Part shown: piece after piece, positions 18,526 to 27,265 of the stretch
How positions within the stretch are numbered: the stretch's first letter is position 1
Layout of the letters: each line of letters starts with the position of its first letter
Assembly: GCA_963831105.1 (NCBI GenBank)
Contig: CAWHOS010000004.1
Location: forward strand, 1-64,000
Source: DATFQI01 sp963831105
GTDB taxonomy: Bacteria > Actinomycetota > Thermoleophilia > Solirubrobacterales > Solirubrobacteraceae
Reading direction: 5' to 3'
DNA: 64,000 nt
Translations under genes and position numbers: made by a program
The notes under the pieces: generated by a model
What the model saw: only the letters and a program-made list of their open reading frames with translations
The model's database searches: none
Told to the model about the DNA's origin: nothing

Positions 18526-18598
18526 CGACCGTTCCTACGCCCGCGCAGTCATCCGGTCGACCGCCGTTCGGCTAGTTCGCCGGCAACACGGCGGAGTC

Positions 18599-19250
18599 TC
18601 AGGAGCGCCGGCGGCGCGCGCTGGCCATCGCCTCGGTGAATTGCTCGCGGTCAAGCTGTTCGACCGGCATCGGCGTCGTGGGGCCTTGGGCGGAGATGCC
18701 GTCGATGATGATCGTCAGGACGCGCTCCCAGTAGTCCGGGGCGATGTCTCGCGTGCGGTCGGCGATCAGGCCGACGCAGAGGTTCAGCATCGGCACGTCG
18801 AACGGGCCGAGGTCCGATCGGACGGCGCCGGCCTCCTGGGCGCGGGCCAGAAGCTGCATCGCCCGCGGCGCGATCCGCTCTCGGGCGCCGGCCATCCGCT
18901 CGCGCGCCGCGGTCGCGGGCCAGAAGCGCGTCCTTGAAGCCCCGGTCTGCCGCCTGCATGCGGCACATGCCGCGCATGAAGGTGGTGAAGCCCTCCCAGG
19001 GGTCCTCGATCTCGAGCGCCTCGTCGGCGAGGGCGACGACGCGGCCGATCTTCTCCTCGAAGAGCGCGTCGATCAGGGCGTCCTTGTCCGGGAAGCGGCG
19101 GTAGACCGTGCCGACTCCGACGCCCGCGTGGGCGGCGATGTCGTCGAGCGAGACGTCCAGGCCGCGCTCGGCGAAGATCTCGGCGGCTGCAGCCAGGATC
19201 CGGGCGCGGTTGCGCTCGGCGTCGGCGCGGAGTGGTCGGAGCGTGCTCAT
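18599..19250 (-). pseudogene. TetR family transcriptional regulator, single-base frameshift
   Basis: The first 115 residues hold a TetR helix-turn-helix: RILAAAAEIFAERGLDVSLD, then AGVGVGTVYRRFPDKDALID. After DALLA the frame slips: one G too many in the GGG at 18917-18919. Removing it gives ATAARERMAGARERIAPRAM and the rest of the ligand domain, ending ASARRRRS at 18599. Restored length is about 216 aa. As read the frame runs out of register to 18651. It is divergent from an MFS exporter gene 96 bp away, the usual repressor-pump arrangement, so it likely controls that gene. Confidence 0.8.
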
Positions 19251-19280
19251 TCGGGTTGACCGTACCTCGTAACGGGAGGC

Positions 19281-19300
19281 AGCACCTCCACTTGGGTGCT
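19281..19300. promoter_or_regulatory. Candidate TetR operator and exporter promoter region
   Basis: In the 95-bp gap between the divergent tetR and MFS genes, AGCACC (19281-19286) and GGTGCT (19295-19300) form an inverted repeat around an 8-bp spacer. ACCTCCACTT is repeated directly at 19284-19293 and 19321-19330. A TTGGGT / AGCATA pair 18 bp apart (19292 and 19316) could be the MFS promoter. Operator assignment is inferred from position and symmetry. Confidence 0.45.
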
Positions 19301-19345
19301 ACCGTCGAAGAGGAGAGCATACCTCCACTTCCGGAGAGGAGTCCG

Positions 19346-20818
19346 ATGTCCCCCACTTCGCACCACGAGCGCCGCTGGCTGATCCTGGCGCTGATCGGCA
19401 TTGCGCAACTGATGATCGTGCTGGACCTGACGATCGTGAACATCGCCCTGCCGAGCGCGCAGGAGGACCTCGGCTTCTCCAACGACGCGCGCCAGTGGAT
19501 CATCACCGCGTACGCGCTCGCGTTCGGCTCCCTGCTGCTGCTCGGCGGCAAGCTCGGAGACCTGTTCGGGCGCAAGTGGGCGTTCGTCGGTGGACTGCTC
19601 GGCTTCGCCGCCGCCTCGGCCGTGGGTGGCGCCGCCGGCTCCTTCGGCGTGCTCGTCGCCGCCCGCGCGGCCCAGGGCGCCTTCGGTGCGCTGCTCGCGC
19701 CGTCCGCGCTCGCGCTGCTCGCCACCACCTTCACCGACCCGGCCGAGCGCGGCAAGGCGTTCGGCATCTTCGGCGCGATCGCCGGCGGCGGCTCGGCCAT
19801 CGGCCTGCTCCTGGGCGGGATCCTCACCGAGTGGCTCGACTGGCGCTGGTGCCTGTACGTGAACCTGCTGATCGCCGTGCCCGCCGCGTTCGCCGCGCTG
19901 CGGCTGATCGAGAACGTCGGGCACCCCACCCGGCCGAGGCTCGACATCGTGGGCGCCGTGCTGGCCACCTCGGGTCTGTTCTCGCTCGTCTACGGCTTCT
20001 CGAACTCCGAGATGAACTCGTGGGGGCACCCGGTGACGATCATCGCGCTGGCTGCCGCCGTGGTCCTGCTCAGCACGTTCGCGTGGGTCGAGTCGCGCGT
20101 CGAGCACCCGCTGCTGCCGCTGCGGGTGGTGGCCGACCGCGTGCGCGGCGGCTCCTACCTCGCGATCGGGATCTCGGGCACCGCCCTGTTCGCGGTGTTC
20201 CTGTTCCTGACCTACTACCTGCAGCAGACCAAGGGCTTCTCGCCGATCGAGACCGGCCTCGCCTACCTGCCGATGACGGCGGCGATCATGATCACCGCGA
20301 CCTCGGTGAACATCAAGATCCTCGCCAAGACCGGGCCACGCCCGCTGCTCGTGCTCGGCATGGCGCTCGGCGCGCTGGCGATGGTGATGTTTCGCGCAGC
20401 TCGACACCGACTCGAGCTACGTCGGCCACGTGATGCCCGGCCTGATCATCATGGGCATCGGGATGGGCAACATCTTCGCGCCGGCGATCTCCAGCGCGAC
20501 CTACGGCGTCGCCCCCACGGACAGGGCGTCGCCTCGGCGATGGTCAACACGATGCAGCAGGTCGGCGGCTCGATCGGCACCGCCCTGCTCAGCTCGATCT
20601 TCGCCAGCGCGGTGACCTCGTACGCGGAAGGCAGGGCGCCGAGCCCGCAGGTCGCCGCCGACGCCGCGATGCACGGCTACACCGTCGCCTTCTGGGTCGC
20701 GGCCGGCGTGTTCACCTTCGGCGGGATCGTGGTCGGGACGCTGATGCGCTCGATCAAGGTCGAGGCGCACGCCCCGGGCGAGGCCACCACGGCCGAGCCC
20801 GCCGTGGCGCACTCGTAG
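19346..20818 (+). CDS. MFS transporter, DHA2 (14-TM drug exporter) family
   Basis: A 490-aa exporter beginning MSPTSHHERRWLILALIGIA after a GAGAGGA site. DHA2 landmarks are LDLTIVNIALPS near 28-39 and the motif-A loop GGKLGDLFGRKW. About 14 membrane segments are seen. The frame is open end to end but two compensating indels (an extra T near 20390 and a missing C after 20522) replace about 44 residues with Arg-rich sequence; correcting them restores HVMPGLIIMGIGMGNIFAPA. The pump is probably functional if the sequence is corrected. The divergent TetR gene suggests drug-inducible control. Confidence 0.88.
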   Translation: MSPTSHHERRWLILALIGIAQLMIVLDLTIVNIALPSAQEDLGFSNDARQWIITAYALAFGSLLLLGGKLGDLFGRKWAFVGGLLGFAAASAVGGAAGSFGVLVAARAAQGAFGALLAPSALALLATTFTDPAERGKAFGIFGAIAGGGSAIGLLLGGILTEWLDWRWCLYVNLLIAVPAAFAALRLIENVGHPTRPRLDIVGAVLATSGLFSLVYGFSNSEMNSWGHPVTIIALAAAVVLLSTFAWVESRVEHPLLPLRVVADRVRGGSYLAIGISGTALFAVFLFLTYYLQQTKGFSPIETGLAYLPMTAAIMITATSVNIKILAKTGPRPLLVLGMALGALAMVMFRAARHRLELRRPRDARPDHHGHRDGQHLRAGDLQRDLRRRPHGQGVASAMVNTMQQVGGSIGTALLSSIFASAVTSYAEGRAPSPQVAADAAMHGYTVAFWVAAGVFTFGGIVVGTLMRSIKVEAHAPGEATTAEPAVAHS

Positions 20819-20940
20819 TAGTCGCGCGCTACCCGGACTTCCAGCTCGAGAGCTTTCTCGGCTGGGAGTCCGCGGTCCACCCCATCAGAGCAGCAGTCCG
20901 AGCAAAACCGCCGCGAGGAGCAATCCGGCAGGATCCCCGC

Positions 20941-21729
20941 GTGGACCGCCGCGCAGTACAGACGCTCCTGAACGCGTATTGGTCGCCCGCGGGCTGGCGC
21001 GAGCCGCCGGCGGAACCGCCTGAGGACGAGCTCGCGCACGCGATCGACGCCGGCGTGATGTTCGAGGGCACGTACGACGCGACGCACGACGAGGTCGTCG
21101 ACGCCGTCATCGCCGCACGCGACTCGGTCGAGGAGGACGAGGTGCTGGCCGCGTTCCTGAGCTCGCTGACGAGCCGCCGGCTCGATCTGCGCTCCGCCCT
21201 CGGCAGCTTCGCGGTCGCCCGCCATCTCGAACGGCACGCCCACGATCCCGATTCCTCGGGGCTGTGCCGGACGTGCGAGCTGCGCGCCGACGAGCGCGAC
21301 ATCGACCGCAACGTCATGAGCTTCGAGCGCTTCAAGTGGGGCGGCGTCCGGCGTGACGACCTCGTCTACGTCGCCTTCGACCTCGAGCGGTTCGCCTCCT
21401 CCGAGCACCCTGAGCCGACGAGCGATGACCGGACGCTGCTCGAGGCGCTGCTCGACGAGCTCGAAGCCGCGCCGCCCTCGACCACGGCGCCGAAGGCGGC
21501 GGCCGGCCTGCTCCGCGACCTGAAGGGCAACAAGGCCGAGCGCGCCGTGCTCATCGACATCCTCGGCGTCTGCTCGGTGCTGGAGACGACCGCGCATCGG
21601 GGCTACGGCGAGCGGTTCGTCCGCTACGCCGACCGCGAGATCCCCGGCAAGCGCTTCGTCGAGCACGTCTACCCGGCCTGCTGGTGGACGGCCGCCGACG
21701 GCGTCAACCGCGAGCCGTTGATGCGCTAG
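20941..21729 (+). CDS. Protein of unknown function (262 aa)
   Basis: Starts at GTG, DRRAVQTLLNAYWSPAGWRE. It is soluble, acidic and helical, with a CRTCELRADERDIDRN segment (a CxxC pair near 107-110), an FKWGGVRRDDLVYVAFDLER stretch near 130, and an AERAVLIDILGVCSVLETTA helix near 197. The end HVYPACWWTAADGVN is aromatic-rich. I do not recognise the family, though the layout recalls stand-alone hypothetical proteins of actinobacteria. It stands alone, convergent with the SnoaL-like gene. Confidence 0.7.
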   Translation: MDRRAVQTLLNAYWSPAGWREPPAEPPEDELAHAIDAGVMFEGTYDATHDEVVDAVIAARDSVEEDEVLAAFLSSLTSRRLDLRSALGSFAVARHLERHAHDPDSSGLCRTCELRADERDIDRNVMSFERFKWGGVRRDDLVYVAFDLERFASSEHPEPTSDDRTLLEALLDELEAAPPSTTAPKAAAGLLRDLKGNKAERAVLIDILGVCSVLETTAHRGYGERFVRYADREIPGKRFVEHVYPACWWTAADGVNREPLMR

Positions 21730-21733
21730 GCAC

Positions 21734-22114
21734 TCAAGGGTGCTGCCAGAGGGCGTTGACGATCTTCCATCCCTCGCGCGTGCGCACCAGGTGCAGGTAT
21801 TCGACGTAGACGGCGGAGCGGACGGTTACGTTCGCGATCTCGCGATGCAGGTGCTCGACCTCGACTTCGAGTCCGCGATCAGGGACGTCTCGCGTCTTCC
21901 CGATCCCCTTCGCCGTGGCCTCGATCATCTCCCGCGCCGTGAGCTTCTCCAGGTCCCCAGGGGCAGGAGCGTCGTCCGGGGATCGCTTGGCCAGATCGGG
22001 ATGGAGCGTCCGCTCCATGCGGGCGGCATCGCCATCGAACCATCCCTCGAAGTAGTCGAGCGCCACGCGCACGATCGCGTCGCGGTCAGCCACCCTGGAT
22101 TCCTCCTCAGCCAC
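21734..22114 (-). CDS. SnoaL-like / NTF2-fold protein (lumazine-binding type)
   Basis: A 126-aa protein: VALDYFEGWFDGDAARMERT is the typical first helix of NTF2-fold domains, followed by LHPDLAKRS and ending VEYLHLVRTREGWKIVNALW, the classic last two strands. This group is often called putative lumazine-binding. No catalytic residue can be assigned. Monocistronic. Confidence 0.8.
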   Translation of the reverse strand: MAEEESRVADRDAIVRVALDYFEGWFDGDAARMERTLHPDLAKRSPDDAPAPGDLEKLTAREMIEATAKGIGKTRDVPDRGLEVEVEHLHREIANVTVRSAVYVEYLHLVRTREGWKIVNALWQHP

Positions 22115-22238
22115 GCCAGAACGACTCTACGGCGACCCGAAAACCGGCGGAACCCAACCCGACGATCTTGCGGATGGGCCGACGATCGCGGCGGTCAGCG
22201 CCACCCGGAGCACGAAGTGCTCATCCCCAGTCGACGCG

Positions 22239-22640
22239 CTAGTCAGCCCACCAGTCGCGCCGGCCCTCGACGTCGTCGCGCGGCGAGTCGCCGAGGCTGG
22301 GCGCGCCGATGACGAGGATCTCGAGGCCCTCCGGCCCGGCCTCGTAGCCCCGCCACGTGCCCGGCGGAACGCGCACCGCGTCCCATTCCTCCAGCTCGAC
22401 GATCTCCTCGTCGAGCTTCATCCTCCCGCCCCCGCGCACGACCACGTAGACCTCCTCCTGCGTCTCGTGCGTGTGGCCGTACGGAAAGCGATAGCCGGGT
22501 GGGACGCGCTGGTAGCTCAGGCCCGACTTCTCGAGCCCGAGCGCCGCGGTCGCAGCGCGGAACTCGAGGTCCGGCGCACCCTTGAAGTTGGACCCGAGAT
22601 CGTCCAGGTCTCCCTTGAGGTTCTTGAGCGTGAAGGGCAC
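22239..22640 (-). CDS. Cupin domain protein
   Basis: A 133-aa protein with the cupin motifs GHTHETQEEVYVVVRGGGRM (first motif) and the second region VRVPPGTWRGYEAGPEGLEI. It starts MPFTLKNLKGDLDDLGSNFK. It is clearly related to the cupin at 56499-56879, sharing QEEVYV, KLD-E and the EAGPEGLE end, so the window has two members of one cupin family. Metal is probable from the His residues; the function is unknown. It is about 10 bp from the next minus-strand gene and may be co-transcribed. Confidence 0.85.
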   Translation of the reverse strand: MPFTLKNLKGDLDDLGSNFKGAPDLEFRAATAALGLEKSGLSYQRVPPGYRFPYGHTHETQEEVYVVVRGGGRMKLDEEIVELEEWDAVRVPPGTWRGYEAGPEGLEILVIGAPSLGDSPRDDVEGRRDWWAD

Positions 22641-22649
22641 GGCGCGATC

Positions 22650-23108
22650 CTATGGCGAGAAGTAGCCGCTGACGCCGACACCTACCGTGCTGAACGTACG
22701 GCCCTCCTCGTCGTCCTCGGATTCGGGAACGACCGGCCGCCACAGCGCCAGCTCGAGCGCCGGGAAGACGTAGCTGTAGCCCAGCTCGGGGTTGGATTCG
22801 TCGAACGCAGCATGCCGCTGCACGAGCTCGACGGCGTCGTCGGCCGTGATCTGCAGGATCTTCTCGCCGAACACGATCGGCTCGACCTCCCGCGACTTCG
22901 ACAGCTCGATGTACTCGACCCGCTCAGATGCGTCGTAGAAGACCTGGAACGAGGAGGCGTGGAAGGCATCCGTGGTCACTTCGTCACCGGGACCCTTCAG
23001 GAACTCGCGCGCCTCCTGACCCAGCGCGGCACGTGACTCAGCCCGGGTCATGCCGAGCCTCACCGGTCCGATCCCGACGTGCGGCACCACTTCGTATTCG
23101 GCGGGCAC
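22650..23108 (-). CDS. Protein of unknown function (152 aa)
   Basis: Soluble, acidic. It opens EYEVVPHVGIGPVRLGMTRA, a phrase seen in many hypothetical and immunity-like proteins (GxGPxRLGMxxxEV). The middle has FQVFYDASERVEYIELSKS and the end is ELALWRPVVPESEDDEEG. No catalytic motif is visible. It is 3 bp downstream of the RibD-like gene on the same strand and about 10 bp upstream of the cupin gene, suggesting a minus-strand run 22239-23708. Confidence 0.7.
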   Translation of the reverse strand: MPAEYEVVPHVGIGPVRLGMTRAESRAALGQEAREFLKGPGDEVTTDAFHASSFQVFYDASERVEYIELSKSREVEPIVFGEKILQITADDAVELVQRHAAFDESNPELGYSYVFPALELALWRPVVPESEDDEEGRTFSTVGVGVSGYFSP

Positions 23109-23111
23109 GAC

Positions 23112-23708
23112 TCAGCGGCTGACGTCGTAGAGCAGGTGCGTGACCCGGTCGCCGCGCACGATCGTGCTCGGGTTCTCCAGCCGAAGCGGCTCGGCCAGCC
23201 CGCCGGTGGCGAAGAACGGCCGGCCGGACCCGAACACCACCGGGACCTGGTTGACCACCACCTGGTCGATCAGCCCGAGCTTGAGCGCCTGCCCGCCGAT
23301 CTGACCGGCGGCAACGTCGACGACCCGGTCGCCCGCGAACTCCTTGGCGGCGCTGATCGCCTCCTCGACGCCGTCGACGAAGGTGAACGGTGCCGTGTCG
23401 GCGTACTCCCAGTCCGTCGGCGGGCTGTGGGTGACGACGAACACGTGCTCGCCCGCGGCCGGCTTGCCATCCCAGCCGTTGGTCATGTCGAACACGCGCC
23501 GCCCGATGACGTTCGCGGCCATGTCGCCGTACACGTCCAGCATGAAGTCGGCCGACGCCTGGGTGGTCCGGACCGTGCCGTCGCTGCCCGGGAAGCTCCA
23601 GTCGACGTCGCCGTTTCCCAGCCAGTCGAACAGCGGTCCGACGCCGTCGTGGTCGTCGGCCATGAATCCGTCCAGTGAGACAACCGCCCCCATGATCGTC
23701 TTGCCCAT
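23112..23708 (-). CDS. RibD C-terminal domain / DHFR-family reductase
   Basis: A 198-aa protein of the dihydrofolate-reductase-like RibD_C family: MGKTIMGAVVSLDGFMADDH, then NVIGRRVFDMTNGW and HVFVVTHSPP, and a final VFGSGRPFF. These small NAD(P)H-dependent reductases are widespread in actinobacteria and their substrates are mostly unknown; true DHFR and riboflavin reductases are larger or have different motifs. A paralogue lies immediately upstream (23740-24297) and another at 53196. Confidence 0.88.
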   Translation of the reverse strand: MGKTIMGAVVSLDGFMADDHDGVGPLFDWLGNGDVDWSFPGSDGTVRTTQASADFMLDVYGDMAANVIGRRVFDMTNGWDGKPAAGEHVFVVTHSPPTDWEYADTAPFTFVDGVEEAISAAKEFAGDRVVDVAAGQIGGQALKLGLIDQVVVNQVPVVFGSGRPFFATGGLAEPLRLENPSTIVRGDRVTHLLYDVSR

Positions 23709-23739
23709 GATCTCCCTCCGTTCTCCGTGATCGTGAACC

Positions 23740-24297
23740 CTAGGCGGCGACGTGCCGCGGGCGATAGATGTGGACCGCGGTGCCGGTCGAATACGTCTGC
23801 GCGTCGACCAGCTCGAGCGCGAGCCGGCTCGGCAGATCCTTGAACATCGGCATCCCGTCGCCGAGCGCCGCCGGATGGACCACGAGCCGGTACTCGTCGA
23901 CCAGCCGCTCCCGCGACAGGGCCTGTGCGAAGCGGGCGCCGCCGTGCGCCAGCAGGTAGCTACCGTCGGCCGCCTTCAGCCCCGCGATCTCCTCGGCGAG
24001 ATCCCCGGCCGCGATCTGCGACTCCGGCCACTCGGCACGCTCGAGCGTCTTCGAGAACACCACCTTCGGAATCTCGTTCATCGCCCGGGCCACGTCACTC
24101 GACGAATGCGGCCACACCGAGGCCATGTCCTCGTAAGTGCGCCCGCCCATCAGGTGCGCGCCCGCGCCACGCAGCGAGCCGAGCTTCCACTCCGTGAACG
24201 CCGGGTCTTCGCCCTTATAGCCCCAGTCGTGGGCGCCGTTCAGGGCTGCGACATAGCCGTCGATCGACACGCCCATCTGCAGTACGAGCTCGCGCAT
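23740..24297 (-). CDS. RibD C-terminal domain / DHFR-family reductase
   Basis: A 185-aa relative of the previous gene: MRELVLQMGVSIDGYVAALN, then LMGGRTYEDMASVWP and VFSKTLERAEWPESQ, then LLAHGGARFAQALSRERLVD and VHPAALGDGMPMF. The ATG at 24297 follows a GGGAG site seven bases away and is preferred over the upstream 24321. With its neighbour it forms a tandem pair of the same fold with about 30 bp between them. Substrate is unknown. Confidence 0.88.
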   Translation of the reverse strand: MRELVLQMGVSIDGYVAALNGAHDWGYKGEDPAFTEWKLGSLRGAGAHLMGGRTYEDMASVWPHSSSDVARAMNEIPKVVFSKTLERAEWPESQIAAGDLAEEIAGLKAADGSYLLAHGGARFAQALSRERLVDEYRLVVHPAALGDGMPMFKDLPSRLALELVDAQTYSTGTAVHIYRPRHVAA

Positions 24298-24379
24298 CTC
24301 GGATCTCCCTTGTGCGTTCATGGTCGCGGGGTAGACCGGGCGACCGCACCGATCTCATCGGTTGTGGCACGCTCACGGC

Positions 24380-25447
24380 GTGCGGGTGATCGAGCTCCGG
24401 GACGACCGCCACGGCCTCGAGGCGTTCGTGGTCGTCGACCATGACCTGTTCCCGGTCGCGGCCGGCGGGACGCGGATGCTGCCGGACGTGGACATCGGCG
24501 AGGTGGCGCGGCTCGCTCGTGCGATGACCTGGAAGTTCGCCGCCTGGCACGTCCCGTACTCAGGCGCGAAGGCAGGTCTGCGGTTCGCAGGAGGCGCGCG
24601 CGACCAGGTTCTCGCGGCATACCGGCAGGCCCTCGAGCCCTACCGCGACGTCTTCCTGACCGGGCCTGACATGGGCACGCGCCCGGCCGACTTCGCGGAT
24701 GGGCTGGACGGTCCGCCGCCACTGTGGGCGCAGAGCCATGAGGGCGTCGACATGGACGACCTCGCCACGGGCCACGGGGTCAAGGCGGCGGCGGAGGCCG
24801 CTCTTGCCTACGGCGGCCGCGCCCTGACGGGAGCCGCGATCGCGATCGAGGGCTTCGGCAAGGTGGGAGCCGGGATGGCGCTCGCCTCCACGCGCGCGGG
24901 CGCCCGCATCGTCGGCGTCAGCACGGTCGACGGGCTGCTCGCCGATCCTGGCGGTCTCGACGTCGGCGAGCTGTTCTCGCTGCGCGAGCGGTTCGGCGAT
25001 GGGCTCGTCGCGCACGGGCCGGTGCCCGTGCGCCCGCGTGAGGAGCTGTTCGAGCTGGAGTGCGATGTGATCGTGCCCGGCGCGCGGCCGGACTCGATCA
25101 CACTCGAGGTGGCCGGTCGCCTGCGCTGCGCGGTCGTCGCCCCGGGCGCGAACGTGCCCTACGGTCCCGGCGCCGTGGAGGAGCTCCATCGCCGCGGGAT
25201 CATCGCCGTCCCCGACTTCATCGCCAACGCCGGCGGCATCCACCTCTACACGAGCGTCGGGGAGAACGACTCCCCGACGGAGGCACTGGCTCGGATCGAG
25301 GCGCTCATCCGGGAGGGGGTCGCGAGCACGCTCGCCGCCGCGGACGCCGACGGTGTCACGCCGCTCGCCGCGGCATTTCGCGCCGGCCGGGAGTTCCTCG
25401 CCGAATCCGGCGCAGACGACGACCTGCTGAACGAGCTCTTCGGCTGA
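24380..25447 (+). CDS. Glu/Leu/Phe/Val dehydrogenase family protein
   Basis: A protein of about 355 aa, shorter than most glutamate dehydrogenases (about 410-450) and similar in size to leucine/valine dehydrogenases. It has PVAAGGTRMLPDVDIGEVAR and WKFAAWHVPYSGAKAGLR, where the Lys in GAKAG is the expected catalytic residue, then the Rossmann segment IAIEGFGKVGAGMA. Asn/Asp pocket residues lie in PGANVPYGPGA and IPDFIANAGG-like VPDFIANAGG. It probably deaminates an amino acid with NAD. Start could be GTG 24362 or 24380. Confidence 0.8.
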   Translation: MRVIELRDDRHGLEAFVVVDHDLFPVAAGGTRMLPDVDIGEVARLARAMTWKFAAWHVPYSGAKAGLRFAGGARDQVLAAYRQALEPYRDVFLTGPDMGTRPADFADGLDGPPPLWAQSHEGVDMDDLATGHGVKAAAEAALAYGGRALTGAAIAIEGFGKVGAGMALASTRAGARIVGVSTVDGLLADPGGLDVGELFSLRERFGDGLVAHGPVPVRPREELFELECDVIVPGARPDSITLEVAGRLRCAVVAPGANVPYGPGAVEELHRRGIIAVPDFIANAGGIHLYTSVGENDSPTEALARIEALIREGVASTLAAADADGVTPLAAAFRAGREFLAESGADDDLLNELFG

Positions 25448-25450
25448 GCG

Positions 25451-25717
25451 CTACCCGATCCGCTCGTCGATCCGGACGTGGACGGTATCGCCCGCTTCCT
25501 TGCCGATCGTCTTTCGGAGTGATGCCTTGACCGGGAGCCGGTGGGTGCCGTCGCCCTGGGCCATCAGCGCGCCGTCGAACGGCTCGCCGTCGATCTCGCC
25601 GCGGATCTTCACGAGCCCGCGGGTGCCGAAGAGGTCAGCAGCGTCGTCCATCACCACGCACGTCCACGCGCCCGGGTTGTCGCCCTTGGAAAGTTGGGCG
25701 TCGAACTCTCTCGGCAT
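25451..25717 (-). CDS. DUF1905 domain protein
   Basis: An 88-aa protein: MPREFDAQLSKGDNPGAWTC, then RGLVKIRGEIDGEPFDGALM and LPVKASLRKTIGKEAGDTVH. This is the compact beta-barrel DUF1905 family, which often sits next to YdeI/OmpD-associated or DUF1801 proteins. The DUF1801 gene is directly upstream (2 bp apart), a known pairing. Biochemical role unknown. Confidence 0.85.
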   Translation of the reverse strand: MPREFDAQLSKGDNPGAWTCVVMDDAADLFGTRGLVKIRGEIDGEPFDGALMAQGDGTHRLPVKASLRKTIGKEAGDTVHVRIDERIG

Positions 25718-25719
25718 GA

Positions 25720-26152
25720 TCAGTGCGCCCGCTCGTGGGCGGCGATCAGGTCGTCCACCGAGGTGCGCGCGATCGCTTCGCCGACGACGTCGAGGGGTAC
25801 GTCGTCGAGCCGTCGGAAGGTGACGCAGCTCTTACCCATGTTGAGCTTGTGGCCGGTCGCCTCCCAACGCTCCCGGAACCACTGCATCGTCGGCGCCGTA
25901 GACGCCCATCATGTACAGGGCCATGTGGCGCTTCTGGCTCGCGAGGGCGGCCACGGACAGAGGTTCGCCGTTGTAGGTGTCGGGGAACCGCTCGAGCGGG
26001 ACGTAGTAGCCGATCATCCCGTACTGCATGCCCTCCTCGAACCCGTCGGGGAGGTGCTCGAGGATGACCGACCGCACCGCAGCGATCGGCTCCCGCCGCT
26101 CCGCGGGAAGTTCGGCGAGGTAGGCGTCGACGGTCGGCGCGTCACTGCGCAT
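25720..26152 (-). pseudogene. DUF1801 (YdhG-like) protein, single-base frameshift
   Basis: Residues 1-87 read as a DUF1801 protein: TVDAYLAELPAERREPIAAV, GMIGYYVPLERFPDTYNGEP and MALYMMGVYGAD. At about 25888 one extra base puts the frame off; skipping it gives MQWFRERWEATGHKLNMGKS, then CVTFRRLDDVPLDVVGEAIA, which is the expected DUF1801 end, stopping at 25720. Restored length is about 143 aa. As read, the product ends ALGGDRPQAQHG. A paired DUF1905 gene follows 2 bp downstream. Confidence 0.75.
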
Positions 26153-26158
26153 GGAGCG

Positions 26159-26356
26159 CTAGACGGGACCTGCGTAGTTGGGGTCGATCGGAGGCCGCGG
26201 GTCGTCGCGGGGCGGCTGGGTGCCGGCGCGCTGCTCCGTGGCGTCCGGCTTCACCGGAGGCTTGAGGCCGGGGAGCTTGAGCTTGACCTTGCGGCCGTCG
26301 CTCGTGGTCAGCTCGGGCGTCTGCGGGTGGAGCGGCTCTCCGGGGATCGGAGTCAT
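26159..26356 (-). CDS. Small proline-rich protein of unknown function (65 aa)
   Basis: MTPIPGEPLHPQTPELTTSD and a KVKLKLPGLKPPVKPD segment, ending DPNYAGPV. It is low-complexity, Pro- and Lys-rich, without a fold prediction by eye. It is placed just upstream of the DUF1801 gene on the same strand. It could be a real small protein or an artefact of GC-rich sequence. Confidence 0.4.
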   Translation of the reverse strand: MTPIPGEPLHPQTPELTTSDGRKVKLKLPGLKPPVKPDATEQRAGTQPPRDDPRPPIDPNYAGPV

Positions 26357-26423
26357 GGCCCGAGAGTACTCCCCTCACGCCCTTGCCTGGAGGGCGCCGA
26401 GCGGCGCCCTCCCTGGCAGAGCG

Positions 26424-26681
26424 TCAGGCGCTCGCGGGGGCGGAGGAGTCTCCGCCCGAGGAGCGCAGCTTGGTGGCCACCACGGCCGCGGCGATGCCGG
26501 TGCCGACGATGATCGGGATCCGCCTGACGATCGGCGTCTTCTTGGCGACCTTGTAGACGGCGGTGCCCTTCGCGGCCTTCCGCGCGCCCTTGGTCGCCTT
26601 CTTGGCGGCCTGCAGCTTGAGGTAGGTCTCGAGCAGGTCGACGACCTGGCTCTTCTTGCTCTTTTGTCGTCTGAGTGCCAT
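26424..26681 (-). CDS. Small basic protein with one membrane segment (85 aa)
   Basis: MALRRQKSKKSQVVDLLETY is very basic and helical, then KATKGARKAAKGTAVYKVAK (histone-like Lys/Ala repeats), then a single hydrophobic segment IPIIVGTGIAAAVVATKL and a polar tail. It looks like a DNA- or envelope-associated small protein; no family is recognised. It is divergent from the ParB-like gene at 26774. Confidence 0.5.
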   Translation of the reverse strand: MALRRQKSKKSQVVDLLETYLKLQAAKKATKGARKAAKGTAVYKVAKKTPIVRRIPIIVGTGIAAAVVATKLRSSGGDSSAPASA

Positions 26682-26773
26682 TTTCGAGGCCTACCCGAGC
26701 CGCGCGCGAGTCACACGGCCGCCTGTAAGGGTTCGCGGCTCGAAGATAAGGCCCCATCCGCTCCATCCTCCCG

Positions 26774-27250
26774 ATGTGGCCGAGCCGTCTCAGGCCGATC
26801 ATCCTGTACATGCTTGCCACCGGCTCAGGATTCATCGACGCGGAGCGGGCCTTCGACCGCGTCAACCGCGCCCGGCGCCGCGCCGCGATCGTGCGGCGGC
26901 TGCGCCGGGAGCCGTCGGAGTGCGGCCGCCTGCCCGTGTTCGACGAGTTGTGCATGGCGCTCGGCCGGGCCGCGCGGCGCGGCGGCCGGCGGGAGATCCC
27001 GCTGTGCTCGATCCGCGGCACGCTCGAGCCCAGCCGCTCGGCGCAGTTCGATCCGGACTTCCGCCCGGCCCCGATCGCCCGCACACGCTGGCAGCGGGTC
27101 TGGCTCGCCGAGGAGCGCGGCGCGCCGCTGCCGCCGATCTCCGTCGTGGCGGTCGGCGAGGACTACGTGCTGCGCGACGGCCATCACCGGGTCTCGGTCG
27201 CGCGCGCCCGCGGCGCGCTGACGATCGACGCGATCGTCGAGGTCGGCTGA
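26774..27250 (+). CDS. ParB-like nuclease-domain protein (chromosome-partition-like fold)
   Basis: A 158-aa protein. The second half has RWQRVWLAEERGAPLPPISV and VLRDGHHRVSVARARGALTI. The last segment is the ParB/Sulfiredoxin-type GHHRV motif (nucleotide-handling). The N-terminal half is basic and helical. It is too small to be a full ParB partition protein, and similar short proteins are common in actinobacteria. Start is uncertain: ATG at 26774 or 26810. A peptidase-like gene follows 16 bp later. Confidence 0.7.
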   Translation: MWPSRLRPIILYMLATGSGFIDAERAFDRVNRARRRAAIVRRLRREPSECGRLPVFDELCMALGRAARRGGRREIPLCSIRGTLEPSRSAQFDPDFRPAPIARTRWQRVWLAEERGAPLPPISVVAVGEDYVLRDGHHRVSVARARGALTIDAIVEVG

Positions 27251-27265
27251 GCTAGCGTCCCGCGG

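Noticed and set aside
24380..25447. A full glutamate dehydrogenase.
   Set aside because: The protein is about 60-90 residues shorter than typical glutamate dehydrogenases and fits the leucine/valine-type length better.
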